64,000 nt of DNA from GAS188 sp963713805 (lineage in GTDB: Bacteria > Pseudomonadota > Alphaproteobacteria > Rhizobiales > Beijerinckiaceae). The notes beneath the pieces were generated by a model, which was not told the DNA's origin, did no database searches, and saw only the letters and a list, made by a program, of their open reading frames with translations. Numbering within the stretch: the stretch's first letter is position 1; each line of letters starts with the position of its first letter. The DNA is taken from contig CAVQNF010000007.1 in the NCBI GenBank assembly GCA_963713805.1, positions 124,001-188,000 of the forward strand. The letters are read 5' to 3'. This document shows positions 8,428 through 17,831 of the stretch, piece after piece. The position numbers and the translations under genes were made by a program.

Positions 8428-9269
8428 GCGGCCCGCTCATTCATCGCGTGTCGCTGCCCGAAGGGGAAAGCGTGCCGGCGCTCGGCCAGGGTACCTGGAA
8501 GATGGGCGAGGAGCGCGGACGCAGGACGCAGGAGATCGCGGCGCTGCGTGCCGGGATCGGGCTCGGCATGACGCTCATCGACACGGCCGAGATGTATGGC
8601 GAGGGGCGCACCGAGGAACTTGTCGGCGAAGCCGTCGCGGGTTTGCGCGATGAGGTCTTCATCGTCAGCAAGGCCTATCCGCAAAACGCCGGGAAACAAA
8701 GGCTCCCCGCCGCTTGCGAGCGCAGCTTGCGGCGGCTCCGCACGGACCGTATCGACCTCTATCTCCTGCATTGGCGCGGCGAAGTGCCGCTCTCCGAGAC
8801 CGTCGAGGCCTTCGAAGCCTTGCGCCGCGCCGGCAAGATCCGCCATTGGGGAGTGAGCAACTTCGACACCGAGGACATGCGAGAGCTTCTCGCCGCGGGC
8901 GGGGAACGCTGCGCCACGAATCAGATCCTCTATAATCTGGCGAGGCGCGGGGTCGAATTCGACCTTCTGCCCTCCATGGCGGAGCGTCACATGCCGGCGA
9001 TGGCGTATAGCCCGATCGAGCAAGGGCGGCTTCCGGCCTCGGGCGTGCTCGCGACACTCGCGAGCGAGCACGGCGTCTGCGCACCGCAAATCGCGCTCGC
9101 CTGGTTGTTGCGGCGCAAGGACCTGCTCGTCATACCGAAGGCATCCTCGATCGAGCATCTGCGCCAAAATCACCAGGCGCTCGCGATCGCGCTTTCGCCG
9201 GAGGATCTTCGGGCGATCGACCGAGAGTTCCCGCCGCCTCGCCGCAAGACCCCGTTGGAAATGCTTTGA
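8424..9269 (+). CDS. Aldo/keto reductase
   Basis: 281 residues, a complete TIM-barrel NAD(P)H-dependent aldo/keto reductase. The catalytic tetrad is visible: Asp and Tyr in DTAEMYG, Lys in VSKAYP and His in LYLLHW. NADP-binding residues follow in the C-terminal IPKASSIEHLRQN. The start is GTG at 8424, overlapping the lpdA stop (GTGA), so the two are probably translated together. It should reduce aldehydes or ketones to alcohols in the cytoplasm. The physiological substrate is unknown. Close relatives include YeaE/2,5-diketo-gluconate-type reductases. Confidence 0.88.
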   Translation: MSGPLIHRVSLPEGESVPALGQGTWKMGEERGRRTQEIAALRAGIGLGMTLIDTAEMYGEGRTEELVGEAVAGLRDEVFIVSKAYPQNAGKQRLPAACERSLRRLRTDRIDLYLLHWRGEVPLSETVEAFEALRRAGKIRHWGVSNFDTEDMRELLAAGGERCATNQILYNLARRGVEFDLLPSMAERHMPAMAYSPIEQGRLPASGVLATLASEHGVCAPQIALAWLLRRKDLLVIPKASSIEHLRQNHQALAIALSPEDLRAIDREFPPPRRKTPLEML

Positions 9270-9484
9270 CCATGCGTCGATCCAGCCTCGCGATTTGACG
9301 AAAGATGAGGGTTGGCTAATTGTCGGTGGGTGGGAGGAAAGCAGGCTCGATCGTCGGCTTTTGCGAATTCGGGCCCGGTCATTCACCGCGGGGCCAATGA
9401 GCATGTGCCGGCATCTTCGATCCTGTTCCGAGAGGGACGTGCCGTCTTCGGCGATGCCGCGGCTCGAGAACAAGTCAACGAGGT

Positions 9485-10462
9485 ATGATCATGGTCAAGG
9501 CCATTCGCGTTCATCAGCCGGGCGGTCCGGAGGTTCTGAAACTCGAGGACGTCGATCTCGCGAAGCCCGGGCGGGGTGAGATTCGCGTCCGGCACGCGGC
9601 GATCGGCGTCAATTACATCGACACCTATTTCCGGACCGGCCTTTATCCGTCATCGACGCCCTTCACCCTCGGCAACGAGGCGGCGGGCGTCGTGAGCGAA
9701 ATCGGGAAGGGGGTGACCGGCTTCAAGGTCGGCGACCGGGTCGCCTATGTGGCTGGGCTGCGCAGCTACGCCGAAGAGGCGAATGTGCTGGCGGAGGTCG
9801 CCGTGAAATTGCCCAAGACCATCTCCTTCGAGACGGCCGCGGCGATGATGCTGAAGGGCATGACGGCGGAATATCTTTTGCGCCGCATCTATAAGGTGCG
9901 CAAGGGCGACACCATCCTGGTGCATGCGGCGGCCGGCGGCGTCGGGCTGATCTTGTGCCAATGGGCGAAGGCGCTCGGCGCGACGGTGATCGGCACCGTG
10001 GGATCGCAGGAGAAGGCCGCGCTCGCCAAGAAGAACGGAGCACGCCACACCATCCTCTACCGCGAGGAGGATTTCGTGAAGCGGGTCGCCGAGATCACCA
10101 AGGGCAGGAAATGCCAGGTCGTCTATGACGGCGTCGGCAAGGCGACCTTTCCGGGCTCGCTCGATTGCCTCGCCCCGCTTGGAACCTTCGTCAGCTTCGG
10201 CAGTGCGTCGGGGCCGATCGAGGCCTTCAACCTCGGCATCCTGTCGCAAAAAGGCTCGCTTTACGCGACGCGCCCGACGCTCGGCACCTTCATGGCCGAG
10301 CCGGGCGGCACGGCGGCGATGGCACGGCAGCTCTTCAGGGTGGTCGAGAACGGCTCGGTGAAGATCAAGGTCTCGAAGCACTTCCCGCTGAGGGAGGCGG
10401 CCGCCGCGCATCGTGCGCTCGAAGGACGCGAGACCACGGGATCGCTGATCCTCGACCCCTGA
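9485..10462 (+). CDS. NADPH:quinone oxidoreductase, zinc-free MDR family
   Basis: 325 residues of the QorA type. The N-terminal GroES-like domain runs MIMVKAIRVHQPGGPEVLKLEDVDL, with NYIDTYFRTGLYP and GNEAAGVV. The Rossmann motif is HAAAGGVGLILCQWAKALGA, and YDGVGKATFPGSLDCL follows. There are no zinc-ligand cysteines, as expected for quinone oxidoreductases, which reduce quinones or enone aldehydes with NADPH. It is transcribed alone, convergent with rimO. Starts at ATG 9485 or at the second ATG three codons later. Confidence 0.88.
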   Translation: MIMVKAIRVHQPGGPEVLKLEDVDLAKPGRGEIRVRHAAIGVNYIDTYFRTGLYPSSTPFTLGNEAAGVVSEIGKGVTGFKVGDRVAYVAGLRSYAEEANVLAEVAVKLPKTISFETAAAMMLKGMTAEYLLRRIYKVRKGDTILVHAAAGGVGLILCQWAKALGATVIGTVGSQEKAALAKKNGARHTILYREEDFVKRVAEITKGRKCQVVYDGVGKATFPGSLDCLAPLGTFVSFGSASGPIEAFNLGILSQKGSLYATRPTLGTFMAEPGGTAAMARQLFRVVENGSVKIKVSKHFPLREAAAAHRALEGRETTGSLILDP

Positions 10463-10536
10463 GGGCGCGGAGCGGATTCACGCGTCGAGCGCCCCTTCGC
10501 AGGGCTCGCTTGAACCCTGCTCAGATAGGTGAGCCG

Positions 10537-11898
10537 CTACACGACGCTGGCGAAGAGATCATAGGCGTCGGCGCGCGTGACCGAGGCCGTGACGACATCG
10601 CCCACCTCGAGCGGCTTGCGCGACGAGAGAATGACGTTCCCGTCGATCTCGGGCGCGTCATGCATGCTGCGGCCGATCGCCCCCTTGGCCCCGCCCTCAT
10701 CGACGATCACGGTCACGCGGGTGCCGATTTTCGCGCGCTGCTTTGCGAGGCTGATCGCTTGTTGGTGGCGCATGAAACGATCATGGCGCGCTTTCGCCAC
10801 CTTGCCCGGCACTTCCGGCAAGCCGAGGTCATTCGCCGCCGCCCCTTTCACGGGCTCGTAGACGAAGCAGCCGACCCGATCGAGCCGCGCCTCGCTCATC
10901 CAGCCGAGAAGCTCCTCGAAGTCTTCCTCCGTCTCGCCGGGAAAACCCACGATGAAGGTCGAGCGGATGGCAATGTCGGGACAGATTTCGCGCCAGCGCG
11001 AAAGCCGCGCCAGGGTTTTTTCCTGTGCCGCCGGGCGGCGCATCGTCTTGAGCACTTTCGGGGAGGCGTGCTGGAAGGGAATGTCGAGATAGGGGAGAAT
11101 GAGCCCCTCCGCCATCAGGGGCACGAGCGCGTCGACGTGAGGGTAGGGGTAGACGTAGTGCAGACGCACCCACGCTCCGAGCGAGCCGAGGCCGCGCGCG
11201 AGATCGAGGATGCGCGTTTCGACGGCCTCTCCCTTCCAGCTCGTGGCCTCGTGGCGCCGATCGAGCCCATAGGCCGAGGTGTCCTGCGAGATGACGAGGA
11301 GCTCCTTCACGCCGGCCGCGACCAGACGCTCCGCTTCGCGCATGACCTCCGGCAAAGGCCGCGAGACGAGACGGCCGCGAAGGCTCGGGATGATGCAGAA
11401 GGAGCAGCGGTTGTTGCAGCCCTCGGAAATCTTGAGATAGGCGTAGTGACGAGGCGTGAGCTTGATGCCTTGCGGGGGCACGAGGTCGATCTTGGGATCA
11501 TGCGCGGGCGGCACGGCGCGATGCACCGCGGCGACCACGCTCTCATAGGCTTGCGGGCCGGTGATCGAGAGCACGTCGGGGAAGCGCTCGCTGATCGATC
11601 GCGGCTGCGCCCCCATGCAACCCGTGACGATGACCTTGCCGTTCTCGGCAAGCGCGGTGCCGATGGCTTCGAGCGATTCCGCCTTGGCGCTGTCGATGAA
11701 GCCGCATGTATTGACCACGACGCAATCGGCGCCCTGGTGGCGGTTGGTGAGCGCATAGCCTTCGGCGCGCAATCGCGTGATGATGCGCTCGGAATCGACG
11801 AGCGCCTTCGGGCAGCCGAGCGAGACGAAGCTGATGGTCGGGGCGGATGCGGCCACGGGCGGTTCAACCGAAAAGTTGCGGAGCGGAATGAACGCCAA
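10537..11898 (-). CDS. rimO: Ribosomal protein S12 methylthiotransferase RimO
   Basis: 453 residues with the three MTTase domains. The N-terminal UPF0004 domain has cysteines at 29, 65 and 94 that bind the second 4Fe-4S cluster. The radical SAM core has CNNRCSFC at 161-168. A TRAM domain closes the protein (GTRVTVIVDEGG..GRSMHDAPEIDGNV). ISFVSLGCPKALVDSERI distinguishes RimO from MiaB. It adds a methylthio group to the conserved Asp of ribosomal protein S12. Full length and intact, divergent from the DUF3303-like gene. Confidence 0.95.
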   Translation of the reverse strand: MAFIPLRNFSVEPPVAASAPTISFVSLGCPKALVDSERIITRLRAEGYALTNRHQGADCVVVNTCGFIDSAKAESLEAIGTALAENGKVIVTGCMGAQPRSISERFPDVLSITGPQAYESVVAAVHRAVPPAHDPKIDLVPPQGIKLTPRHYAYLKISEGCNNRCSFCIIPSLRGRLVSRPLPEVMREAERLVAAGVKELLVISQDTSAYGLDRRHEATSWKGEAVETRILDLARGLGSLGAWVRLHYVYPYPHVDALVPLMAEGLILPYLDIPFQHASPKVLKTMRRPAAQEKTLARLSRWREICPDIAIRSTFIVGFPGETEEDFEELLGWMSEARLDRVGCFVYEPVKGAAANDLGLPEVPGKVAKARHDRFMRHQQAISLAKQRAKIGTRVTVIVDEGGAKGAIGRSMHDAPEIDGNVILSSRKPLEVGDVVTASVTRADAYDLFASVV

Positions 11899-11964
11899 TA
11901 TGGCCGCGCGCCCGAAAATGCAATTCGCCGCGGGCCACAGGGGCGACGCGAACGGGAGAAGATC

Positions 11965-12240
11965 GTGCAGTTCATGGTAATCGAAACCTTCCGAAATCAG
12001 GATGCGAGAACCGTCTACCGGCGGTTCGAGAAAAAAGGCCGGATGCTCCCTGATGGGCTCGCCTTCCTGGAGAGCTTCGTCACGGCCGATCTTTCACGCT
12101 GCTTCCAGGTCATGGAATGCGATGACGTCACGCTTCTGCAGAGATGGGTCGCGGAATGGGCTGACCTTATCAGCTTCGAGATCGTTCCCGTGGTCTCTGG
12201 AAAAACAACGGGCGCCGCGCTGATGAAAGAGCAATCTTAG
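11965..12240 (+). CDS. DUF3303-type small protein
   Basis: 91 residues starting at GTG 11965, preceded by GGGAGA. The sequence runs QFMVIETFRNQDARTVYRRF, then GRMLPDGLAFLESFVTADLSRCFQVMECDDV, LLQRWVAEWADLISFEIVPV, a ferredoxin-like pattern seen in small DUF3303 proteins of proteobacteria. Function unknown. It is divergent from rimO with 66 bp between the two starts. The gene is open in the same frame as a long antisense frame through rimO, which is why the start has to be set from the ribosome-binding site and the conserved N-terminus. Confidence 0.7.
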   Translation: MQFMVIETFRNQDARTVYRRFEKKGRMLPDGLAFLESFVTADLSRCFQVMECDDVTLLQRWVAEWADLISFEIVPVVSGKTTGAALMKEQS

Positions 12241-12357
12241 CACAACCTGTGCGGCACGCTTGCGCGCTGCGCGCCTGTCCCCGCCCGTATCCACGCCCGT
12301 GCCGGCCGGTTGACCCGGACGGCCGTGCGCGCTTAAGCACGAGCCCTCCATGGGGGC

Positions 12358-13434
12358 GTGCCCGAGCCGATGCCCGACGATCCCGAAATCCTGACCGAGA
12401 CCCGAGGCCGGCTCGGCTTGATCACGCTCAACCGGCCCGACGCCTTGAACGCGCTCACCCTCGGCATGGTGCGCGCCATGCGCGTCGCGCTCGATCGCTG
12501 GGCGACGGACCCCGCCATCGCGAGCGTCGCCGTCCGCGCCGCCGGCACGAGAGCCTTCTGTGCCGGCGGGGACATCCTCACCATCTACCGGCAAAAACAG
12601 GAGGGCAGGGCGGAGGATTCCCTGATCTTCTGGGCCGAGGAATATGCGCTCAACCGCGTGATCAAGCGCTACCCCAAGCCTTATCTCGCCTTGATCGACG
12701 GGATCGTCATGGGAGGAGGGGTGGGCATCTCGATCCACGGCTCGCATCGCGTCGCGGGCGAGCGTTTCCAATTCGCCATGCCGGAGGTCGGCATCGGCTT
12801 CTTTCCCGATGTCGGGGCGACCTATGTCTTGCCACGCCTGCCTTGGCGAAGCGGCTACTGGCTCGCCCTGACCGGCGCGCGCCTCAATCGCGGCGCGGCA
12901 GCGGCGCTCGGCATCGCGACGCACAGCGTCGCGGGCGCGCGCTTCGACGCCGTCATCGAGGCGCTCGGCGCCGGCGAGGCGCCTCACCACGTCCTCGTTC
13001 GCGAAGCGGTGCCGGCCGGCGAGGCGCCCGAGCTCGCGCATGTGGGAACCATCGCCCGAGCCTTCGCCGGGGAGACGGTGGAAGCGATCCTCGCCGCGCT
13101 CGATGATTTCGGAGCCAAGGGTGCGGCTTTCGCCCTCGAGGCGGCGGCCGCGATACGCACGAAATCGCCGACGAGCCTCGAGGTGACGCTGGCGGCGCTG
13201 CGGCGCGCGCGCGAGCTCGAGTTCGAGGAGGCGATGAAGCTCGAATACCGCATTTGCCGGCGCATCATTTCGGGCCACGATCTCTATGAAGGCATCCGCG
13301 CTCAGGTGATCGACAAGGATCGCAAGCCGCGCTGGCGACCGGACACCTTGGCCGGCGTCTCCGCGGAAGCCGTCTCGGCGCATTTCACCGAGCTCGAGCA
13401 CGGCGAGCTCGCTTTCGGCGGCGAGGCGCCGTGA
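12358..13434 (+). CDS. 3-hydroxyisobutyryl-CoA hydrolase-like enoyl-CoA hydratase/isomerase family protein
   Basis: 358 residues, crotonase fold. ITLNRPDALNAL near residue 20, oxyanion-hole segment GTRAFCAGGDI near 62, MGGGVGISIHGSHRVA near 120 and FAMPEVGIGFFPDVGATY with the catalytic Glu are all present. The C-terminal GHDLYEGIRAQVIDKDRKPRW is typical of the HIBYL-CoA hydrolase branch, which releases 3-hydroxyisobutyrate in valine catabolism. GTG at 12358 or ATG four codons later may be the start. Its stop overlaps the next gene by 4 bp. Confidence 0.85.
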   Translation: MPEPMPDDPEILTETRGRLGLITLNRPDALNALTLGMVRAMRVALDRWATDPAIASVAVRAAGTRAFCAGGDILTIYRQKQEGRAEDSLIFWAEEYALNRVIKRYPKPYLALIDGIVMGGGVGISIHGSHRVAGERFQFAMPEVGIGFFPDVGATYVLPRLPWRSGYWLALTGARLNRGAAAALGIATHSVAGARFDAVIEALGAGEAPHHVLVREAVPAGEAPELAHVGTIARAFAGETVEAILAALDDFGAKGAAFALEAAAAIRTKSPTSLEVTLAALRRARELEFEEAMKLEYRICRRIISGHDLYEGIRAQVIDKDRKPRWRPDTLAGVSAEAVSAHFTELEHGELAFGGEAP

Positions 13435-13862
13435 GACATCCCTCCGACGACGATGCCATCCGGCTGCGCACGAGCGGCGAGCGCGGAGTCGAAACGAAGG
13501 GCATCGACTGGGCGCTCATCCGCGCGGTCTATATGCGCGTCCTCGGCCTCCTTTGGCTGATGAAGGGACTCTACGAATGCGCCTTGATCATCGGCGTTTT
13601 CGGCCATCCATTCGGCACGCTCGAAACCACCGAGCAGGCGAGCACCGTGTTCTCGGCGATCGGGGACTGCATCGCCGGCGTCGGTTTGTGGCTCACCGTG
13701 AGCTGGGGGGCGGTCACCTGGATCGCCGCGGCTCTCGTCGAGACCGCCTTTGCCCTCAGCGGGGGAGCAGCGCCCGTGTCCGCGTTCGCCGTGCTCGTGC
13801 CGATCTTGATCTATCTCCTTCTCGGCTTTCTGCGCGCGCGCCAGACCTACGAGCGCCTTTGA
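13431..13862 (+). CDS. Small membrane protein, DUF6163-like
   Basis: 143 residues starting at GTG 13431, which overlaps the stop of the upstream hydrolase gene (GTGA). A hydrophilic N-terminus is followed by about four hydrophobic helices (residues 33-55, 68-88, 92-110, 115-135), and the end is basic (FLRARQTYERL). The GIDWALIRAVYMRVLGLLWLMKGLYE block resembles a conserved Hyphomicrobiales membrane family without known function. Translational coupling suggests shared expression with the hydrolase, but no functional link is evident. Confidence 0.65.
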   Translation: MRHPSDDDAIRLRTSGERGVETKGIDWALIRAVYMRVLGLLWLMKGLYECALIIGVFGHPFGTLETTEQASTVFSAIGDCIAGVGLWLTVSWGAVTWIAAALVETAFALSGGAAPVSAFAVLVPILIYLLLGFLRARQTYERL

Positions 13863-13951
13863 TGCGGTCAGAGGCGGTGGCGAGCGGTCGTGCGATTTCG
13901 ACGGCAACAAGCCGAGGCTTTCGCGAGCAAGATCGCGAAGATTCAATTTCG

Positions 13952-13997
13952 ATTCATCCTATTGAATAAACTTCCAATTCACCTTCAAGTTTAAACT
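13952..13997. promoter_or_regulatory. AT-rich segment with inverted repeats upstream of ldtR
   Basis: In an otherwise GC-rich window this stretch is AT-rich and holds two symmetric elements: ATTCA-N6-TGAAT at 13952-13967 and the perfect 10-bp palindrome AGTTTAAACT at 13988-13997. They lie 80-125 bp before the ldtR start, a sensible place for a promoter and an autoregulator operator. Binding by LdtR itself is inference. Confidence 0.45.
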
Positions 13998-14077
13998 CGT
14001 ATTCATCCGCTCGGGCTAAGGTCCGCTCACTGGACGGCCGAAACAATTGGCCGCGGGAGAGTCAAACGGAGTGAGGC

Positions 14078-14593
14078 ATGAGCACGGCATTGAAAATGCC
14101 CGCGGCGAGCGAATCCGCTCGCGGCGCTGGCGCGGCGGTGAGGCCGCATTATCTCGAGTCCCTGAAGTTGGTGGAACGCCTGCACCGCTGCCTGCTGGAC
14201 GTGGTGAAGGACGAATTCGAGCGCCGCAAGCGTGACGACGTCAACGCCATCCAGGCTTTGCTGATCTACAACATCGGCGATCAGGAGCTGTCGGCGAGCG
14301 AGCTGCGGGCGCGCGGCTACTATCTCGGATCGAACGTCTCCTACAACGTCAAGAAGCTCGTCGACATCGGCTATCTGCATCATCATCGCTCGCGGATCGA
14401 CCGTCGCGCCGTGCGCATCAGCCTGACCGACAAGGGCAGGGAAGTGCACGACATCGTCAAGAAGCTCTACGAGAAGCATGTCGGCGTCATCGAACATCTC
14501 GGCGGCGTCTCGATCGATGATTTCCAGCGCATGAACCATGCGCTCGCGCGTCTCGAGCGCTTCTGGTCCGATCAGATCAAATATCGGCTCTGA
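14078..14593 (+). CDS. ldtR: LdtR, MarR-family winged-helix transcriptional regulator
   Basis: 171 residues. The winged helix runs from about residue 60 (NAIQALLIYNIGDQELSASELRARGYYLGSNVSYNVKKL) through the wing (HHHRSRIDRRAVRISLTDKGREV) to a dimerisation helix. HYLESLKLVERLHRCLLDVVKDEFERRKRDDVNAIQALLIYNI is the conserved signature of LdtR, described in Liberibacter and Sinorhizobium as an activator of the L,D-transpeptidase gene ldtP and of osmotic stress tolerance. The matching transpeptidase gene is in this window at 18.4 kb, but separated from it by two unrelated genes. Confidence 0.88.
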   Translation: MSTALKMPAASESARGAGAAVRPHYLESLKLVERLHRCLLDVVKDEFERRKRDDVNAIQALLIYNIGDQELSASELRARGYYLGSNVSYNVKKLVDIGYLHHHRSRIDRRAVRISLTDKGREVHDIVKKLYEKHVGVIEHLGGVSIDDFQRMNHALARLERFWSDQIKYRL

Positions 14594-14862
14594 TCGCCGT
14601 CCTCCCTCCGCATCGCGGCTCGCGCACTCCCGTTGCGGGAAGGCGAGCCGCGGCCGCGAGCCCGCTTCTCCATCTCGCCGAACCCGAGATGCTCCGCATT
14701 ATTCTTGCGGGTGAGATCGTGCGTCACGCGAGGAAGGGAGAACACGCCGCTCATTCCATCTGAACGCCTCCGGCCCTAAGGATGACGCTCGCCAACGAGC
14801 GAACCCCGAGCTGGCATGTCTTCGACACGCCTCGATGCACGATGGGGCAAGGGAGATCGGCC

Positions 14863-16026
14863 ATGGCACGACGGCCGCGGCGTCTGGTGCATGTGGCAGG
14901 CATCGGGGTCGATCGCATGGGTGAGCTCGCCGACGCCGCGAGTTCCGACTTCCTGCGGCTCGAGAATCTCGACGTCGATATTCCTCCCGATGCCGAGGCG
15001 ATCGAGCGCACGCGCCGCGCCCTCGCCGAGGACGATGCGAATTCCTATCTGCCCTTCACCGGACGGCTTTCGCTGCGTCGCGCCGCGGCGAGGCACGTGT
15101 CCGCACTCTCCGGGGTGGACTATTCGGGCGAGCGCAATTGCGTCATCAGCGCGGGTGGACTGTCCGGCATCCTCAACGTGCTGCTCGCGACCGTCGAGAC
15201 CGGCGACGAGGTGATCGTCACCGACCCGACCTATGCGGGTCTCATCAACCGCATTCGCCTTGCGGGCGGCGTGCCGAAATTCACGCCCTTCGTCTTCACT
15301 CCCGGAGCCGAGTGGAGGCTCGATCGGGAGAAGTTGCGGGCCGCGACCGGCAAGCGAACGCGCGCCATGCTGCTGATGTCGCCCTCCATGCCGTCGGGGG
15401 GCTATCTCGATCGCGGGGACTGGTCGCTCGTCGCCGAGCTCTGCACGGCGCATGACCTCCTCCTCATCCTCGACGCGGCGATGGAGCGGCTCCTTTTCGA
15501 TGGGCGCGAAACCGTCCACCCGGCCGGCCTTCCGGGCATGGCGGAGCGCTGCATCACCATCGGCTCGTCCGCGAAGGAGCTGCGCATGATCGGCTGGCGG
15601 GTCGGCTGGATCGTGGCTCCCGAAAGCCTGATGCCCGATCTCGTCGCCGTCTCGCTCGCGAACGTCGTGGTGCCCGTCGGGCTCGCGCAAGAAGCCGTGG
15701 TCGTGGCGCTCGAGCGCTCGCGTGAGACGCTTCCCGCCTATGTGGGCGAGCTCGAAAGGCGAAGGGACGTGCTTCTCGAAGAGCTGCGCGGCTTGCCGGT
15801 CGGCGTGCCGGCGGGCGGCTGGTCCCTGCTGATGCGCGTCTCGGACTTCGGCATGGATGCCGCCGAGATGTCGCGGCGGCTCGTGGAGCGGAAAGTCGCC
15901 GCGACGCCCATGGCGGGCTGGGGCGGGCCGCAGGCGGGAGAGTTCATCCGCTTCGTCTTCTCGAACGAGCCGGCCGAAAGGCTCCAAGGGCTCGGCGCCA
16001 GGGTCCGCGCCGCGCTCGGCGCCTGA
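14863..16026 (+). CDS. PLP-dependent aminotransferase, class I/II
   Basis: 387 residues from ATG 14863, which has AAGGGAG seven bases upstream; an in-frame ATG at 14782 gives 414. Fold-type I motifs are in order: LENLDVDIPPDAEAIERTRRAL, SYLPFTGRLSLRRAAARHVS, the VISAGGLSGILNVLLA cofactor-phosphate region, DPTYAG, and the Schiff-base Lys in GSSAKELRMIGWRVGW, then RFVFSNEP with the substrate Arg. Probably transfers amino groups from an amino acid to a 2-oxo acid. Substrate cannot be assigned. It lies between ldtR and the lactate permease, with no obvious operon partner. Confidence 0.85.
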   Translation: MARRPRRLVHVAGIGVDRMGELADAASSDFLRLENLDVDIPPDAEAIERTRRALAEDDANSYLPFTGRLSLRRAAARHVSALSGVDYSGERNCVISAGGLSGILNVLLATVETGDEVIVTDPTYAGLINRIRLAGGVPKFTPFVFTPGAEWRLDREKLRAATGKRTRAMLLMSPSMPSGGYLDRGDWSLVAELCTAHDLLLILDAAMERLLFDGRETVHPAGLPGMAERCITIGSSAKELRMIGWRVGWIVAPESLMPDLVAVSLANVVVPVGLAQEAVVVALERSRETLPAYVGELERRRDVLLEELRGLPVGVPAGGWSLLMRVSDFGMDAAEMSRRLVERKVAATPMAGWGGPQAGEFIRFVFSNEPAERLQGLGARVRAALGA

Positions 16027-16214
16027 GGGCCTCGGCTCGGCTGCGCCGCGATCGCGAAAAGGCCTTCGCCGCCTCACGCTCACTGAAACGCGGCGCACAA
16101 CCGGCGCCTCGCAGGTCCGGGACGCTGCGAGCCACGGTCGTTGCGCGCCCGTGTCGCTCGCCGACGAGAGCCGCGCACCGGCCTGAAAGCCGTGACGCGA
16201 CCCGAGCCGGCTTC

Positions 16215-17831
16215 CTATTTCGGCAGCGCCGCGATGCCGGGGAAGAACAGGTAGCAGGCCACCCCGATCAGCACGAGATAGACGAGGAGCACGATGGTCC
16301 AGCCGAAATTGTGCCGGATCACCTCGCCCTCGTTGCGCACGAATTCGCTGGTCGACACCCCGACGCTTGCGGTCTGCGGCGCGATCGGCTTGCCGATCTC
16401 GGCCCCGACGGAGTTGAGCGTCGGCAAGAGCATCACGGGAAAGCCGAGCAGTTGACCGACCAGCGCCTGGAACTTGCCGAACATGGCGTTGGTCGAGGTG
16501 TTCGATCCGGACAAGGCGACGCCGATGAAGCCGAGGAGCGGCGCGACGACGATGAAGGCAGCGCCCATCTTGGAGAAGGCGCTCGCCAGCGAGCCGGCCA
16601 TGCCTGCGTAGTTGAAGACATAGGCGAGGCCGAAGATGAAGACGCCGACGAGGCAGGCGCCCCACATTTGCGACCATGTCTTGGCGAAGATGTCGCCGAC
16701 CTGCGCGAGGCTCACGCGCATCAGGAGCGCCACGACGATCCAGGAAGCGAGAATCGCCGATCCGCCGACGAACGGCTTGAAGTCGAACGCCGCGGAGATC
16801 GTCGCACCCGGCGTGATCGAGGAGGCGGCCGAAACCGCGAGGTGCAGCCAGTTGACCCCCGGCAGGGACGACCAGGGCCCCGTCCAGGCGACGACGATGA
16901 CGACGAGAACGATGATCGGGAGCCATCCTTGAAAGATTTCGCCCGAAGTGAGCCCATGGCTTTCGGTCGGTAATTCCTGCGCCTCGGTCATCGGCACGCC
17001 GCCGTAGCCGAGCGTGCGCGCCGGCCGCCACACCTTGAGGAGGACGAGAAGACAGGCGAAGCACACGATCGCGCCGATGACGTCCGGCAGATAGGGGCCG
17101 AGATAGATCGAGGTCGGCAGCTGGCCCGCGATGTAGCCGAGCGAACCGACGATGGCGAGCGGCCAGCCTCCCTTGACGCCCTCTTTTCCGCTCACGAGGT
17201 AGAGCAGGATCCATGGGGGCAGGAGGGCGAGGATCGCGACGATCTTGCCGACCGAGGCGGCGAGCGCCAGGAGCGGCATGCCGGTCACTGCGGCGAGCGC
17301 GATGATCGGCGCTCCGAGCGCGCCATAGGACACCGGCGCGTTGTTGGCGATGGCCGCGACCCGGATGGCATCGAGCGCCGGAATGCCGAGCGTGATCAGG
17401 ATCGGCGCGACGAAGGCCCAGGGGTAGCCGAAGCCGACCAGCCCTTCGAGCAGGGCGCCGAAGGCCCAGGCGAACAGGATGGTCTGCACCCGCACGTCGC
17501 GCGTCCCTTGCTGGATGAGCCAGCGGCGCAGCTTGTCGAAGGCGCCGGTCGTGACCAGCGTGTTGAACAGCATCACTCCCCAGAAGGTGATCCAGTCGAC
17601 GTTCCAGACGCCAGTCGCCGAACCGTAAAGATAGGCGAGAAGCCCGTCGCCGAAGGGCATCTGCCAGACCCACAGGCCGAGAAGGAAGGTGACAAAGGAG
17701 CCGATCAGCACGGCGAGCCATGCCGACATGCGCAAGCCCGCGAGCAGGAACAGGAGCAGGGCGACCGGAACGAGCGCGACCAGCAAGGTCACGAAGAGAT
17801 TTCCGGCAGGATCGAGAATTTGCGTAAACAC
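16215..17831 (-). CDS. lctP: L-lactate permease family transporter
   Basis: 538 residues with about 13-14 hydrophobic helices, the LctP/LldP family. Diagnostic stretches are FGALLEGLVGFGYPWAFVAPIL, NNAPVSYGALGAPI and VALSGSNTSTNAMFGKFQ. It takes up L-lactate, and often D-lactate or glycolate, by proton symport across the inner membrane. The start is GTG at 17831; a strong GGGGAGG lies eight bases before it, while the ATG in another frame is only two bases from it. No lactate dehydrogenase gene is adjacent. Intact. Confidence 0.9.
   Translation of the reverse strand: MFTQILDPAGNLFVTLLVALVPVALLLFLLAGLRMSAWLAVLIGSFVTFLLGLWVWQMPFGDGLLAYLYGSATGVWNVDWITFWGVMLFNTLVTTGAFDKLRRWLIQQGTRDVRVQTILFAWAFGALLEGLVGFGYPWAFVAPILITLGIPALDAIRVAAIANNAPVSYGALGAPIIALAAVTGMPLLALAASVGKIVAILALLPPWILLYLVSGKEGVKGGWPLAIVGSLGYIAGQLPTSIYLGPYLPDVIGAIVCFACLLVLLKVWRPARTLGYGGVPMTEAQELPTESHGLTSGEIFQGWLPIIVLVVIVVAWTGPWSSLPGVNWLHLAVSAASSITPGATISAAFDFKPFVGGSAILASWIVVALLMRVSLAQVGDIFAKTWSQMWGACLVGVFIFGLAYVFNYAGMAGSLASAFSKMGAAFIVVAPLLGFIGVALSGSNTSTNAMFGKFQALVGQLLGFPVMLLPTLNSVGAEIGKPIAPQTASVGVSTSEFVRNEGEVIRHNFGWTIVLLVYLVLIGVACYLFFPGIAALPK

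Noticed and set aside
12094..13401. Long minus-strand open frame (435 codons) opposite the 3-hydroxyisobutyryl-CoA hydrolase-like gene
   Set aside because: It is the antisense shadow of a recognisable crotonase-family gene; the translated sequence is Arg/Asp/His-rich without motifs, a common artefact in high-GC DNA.
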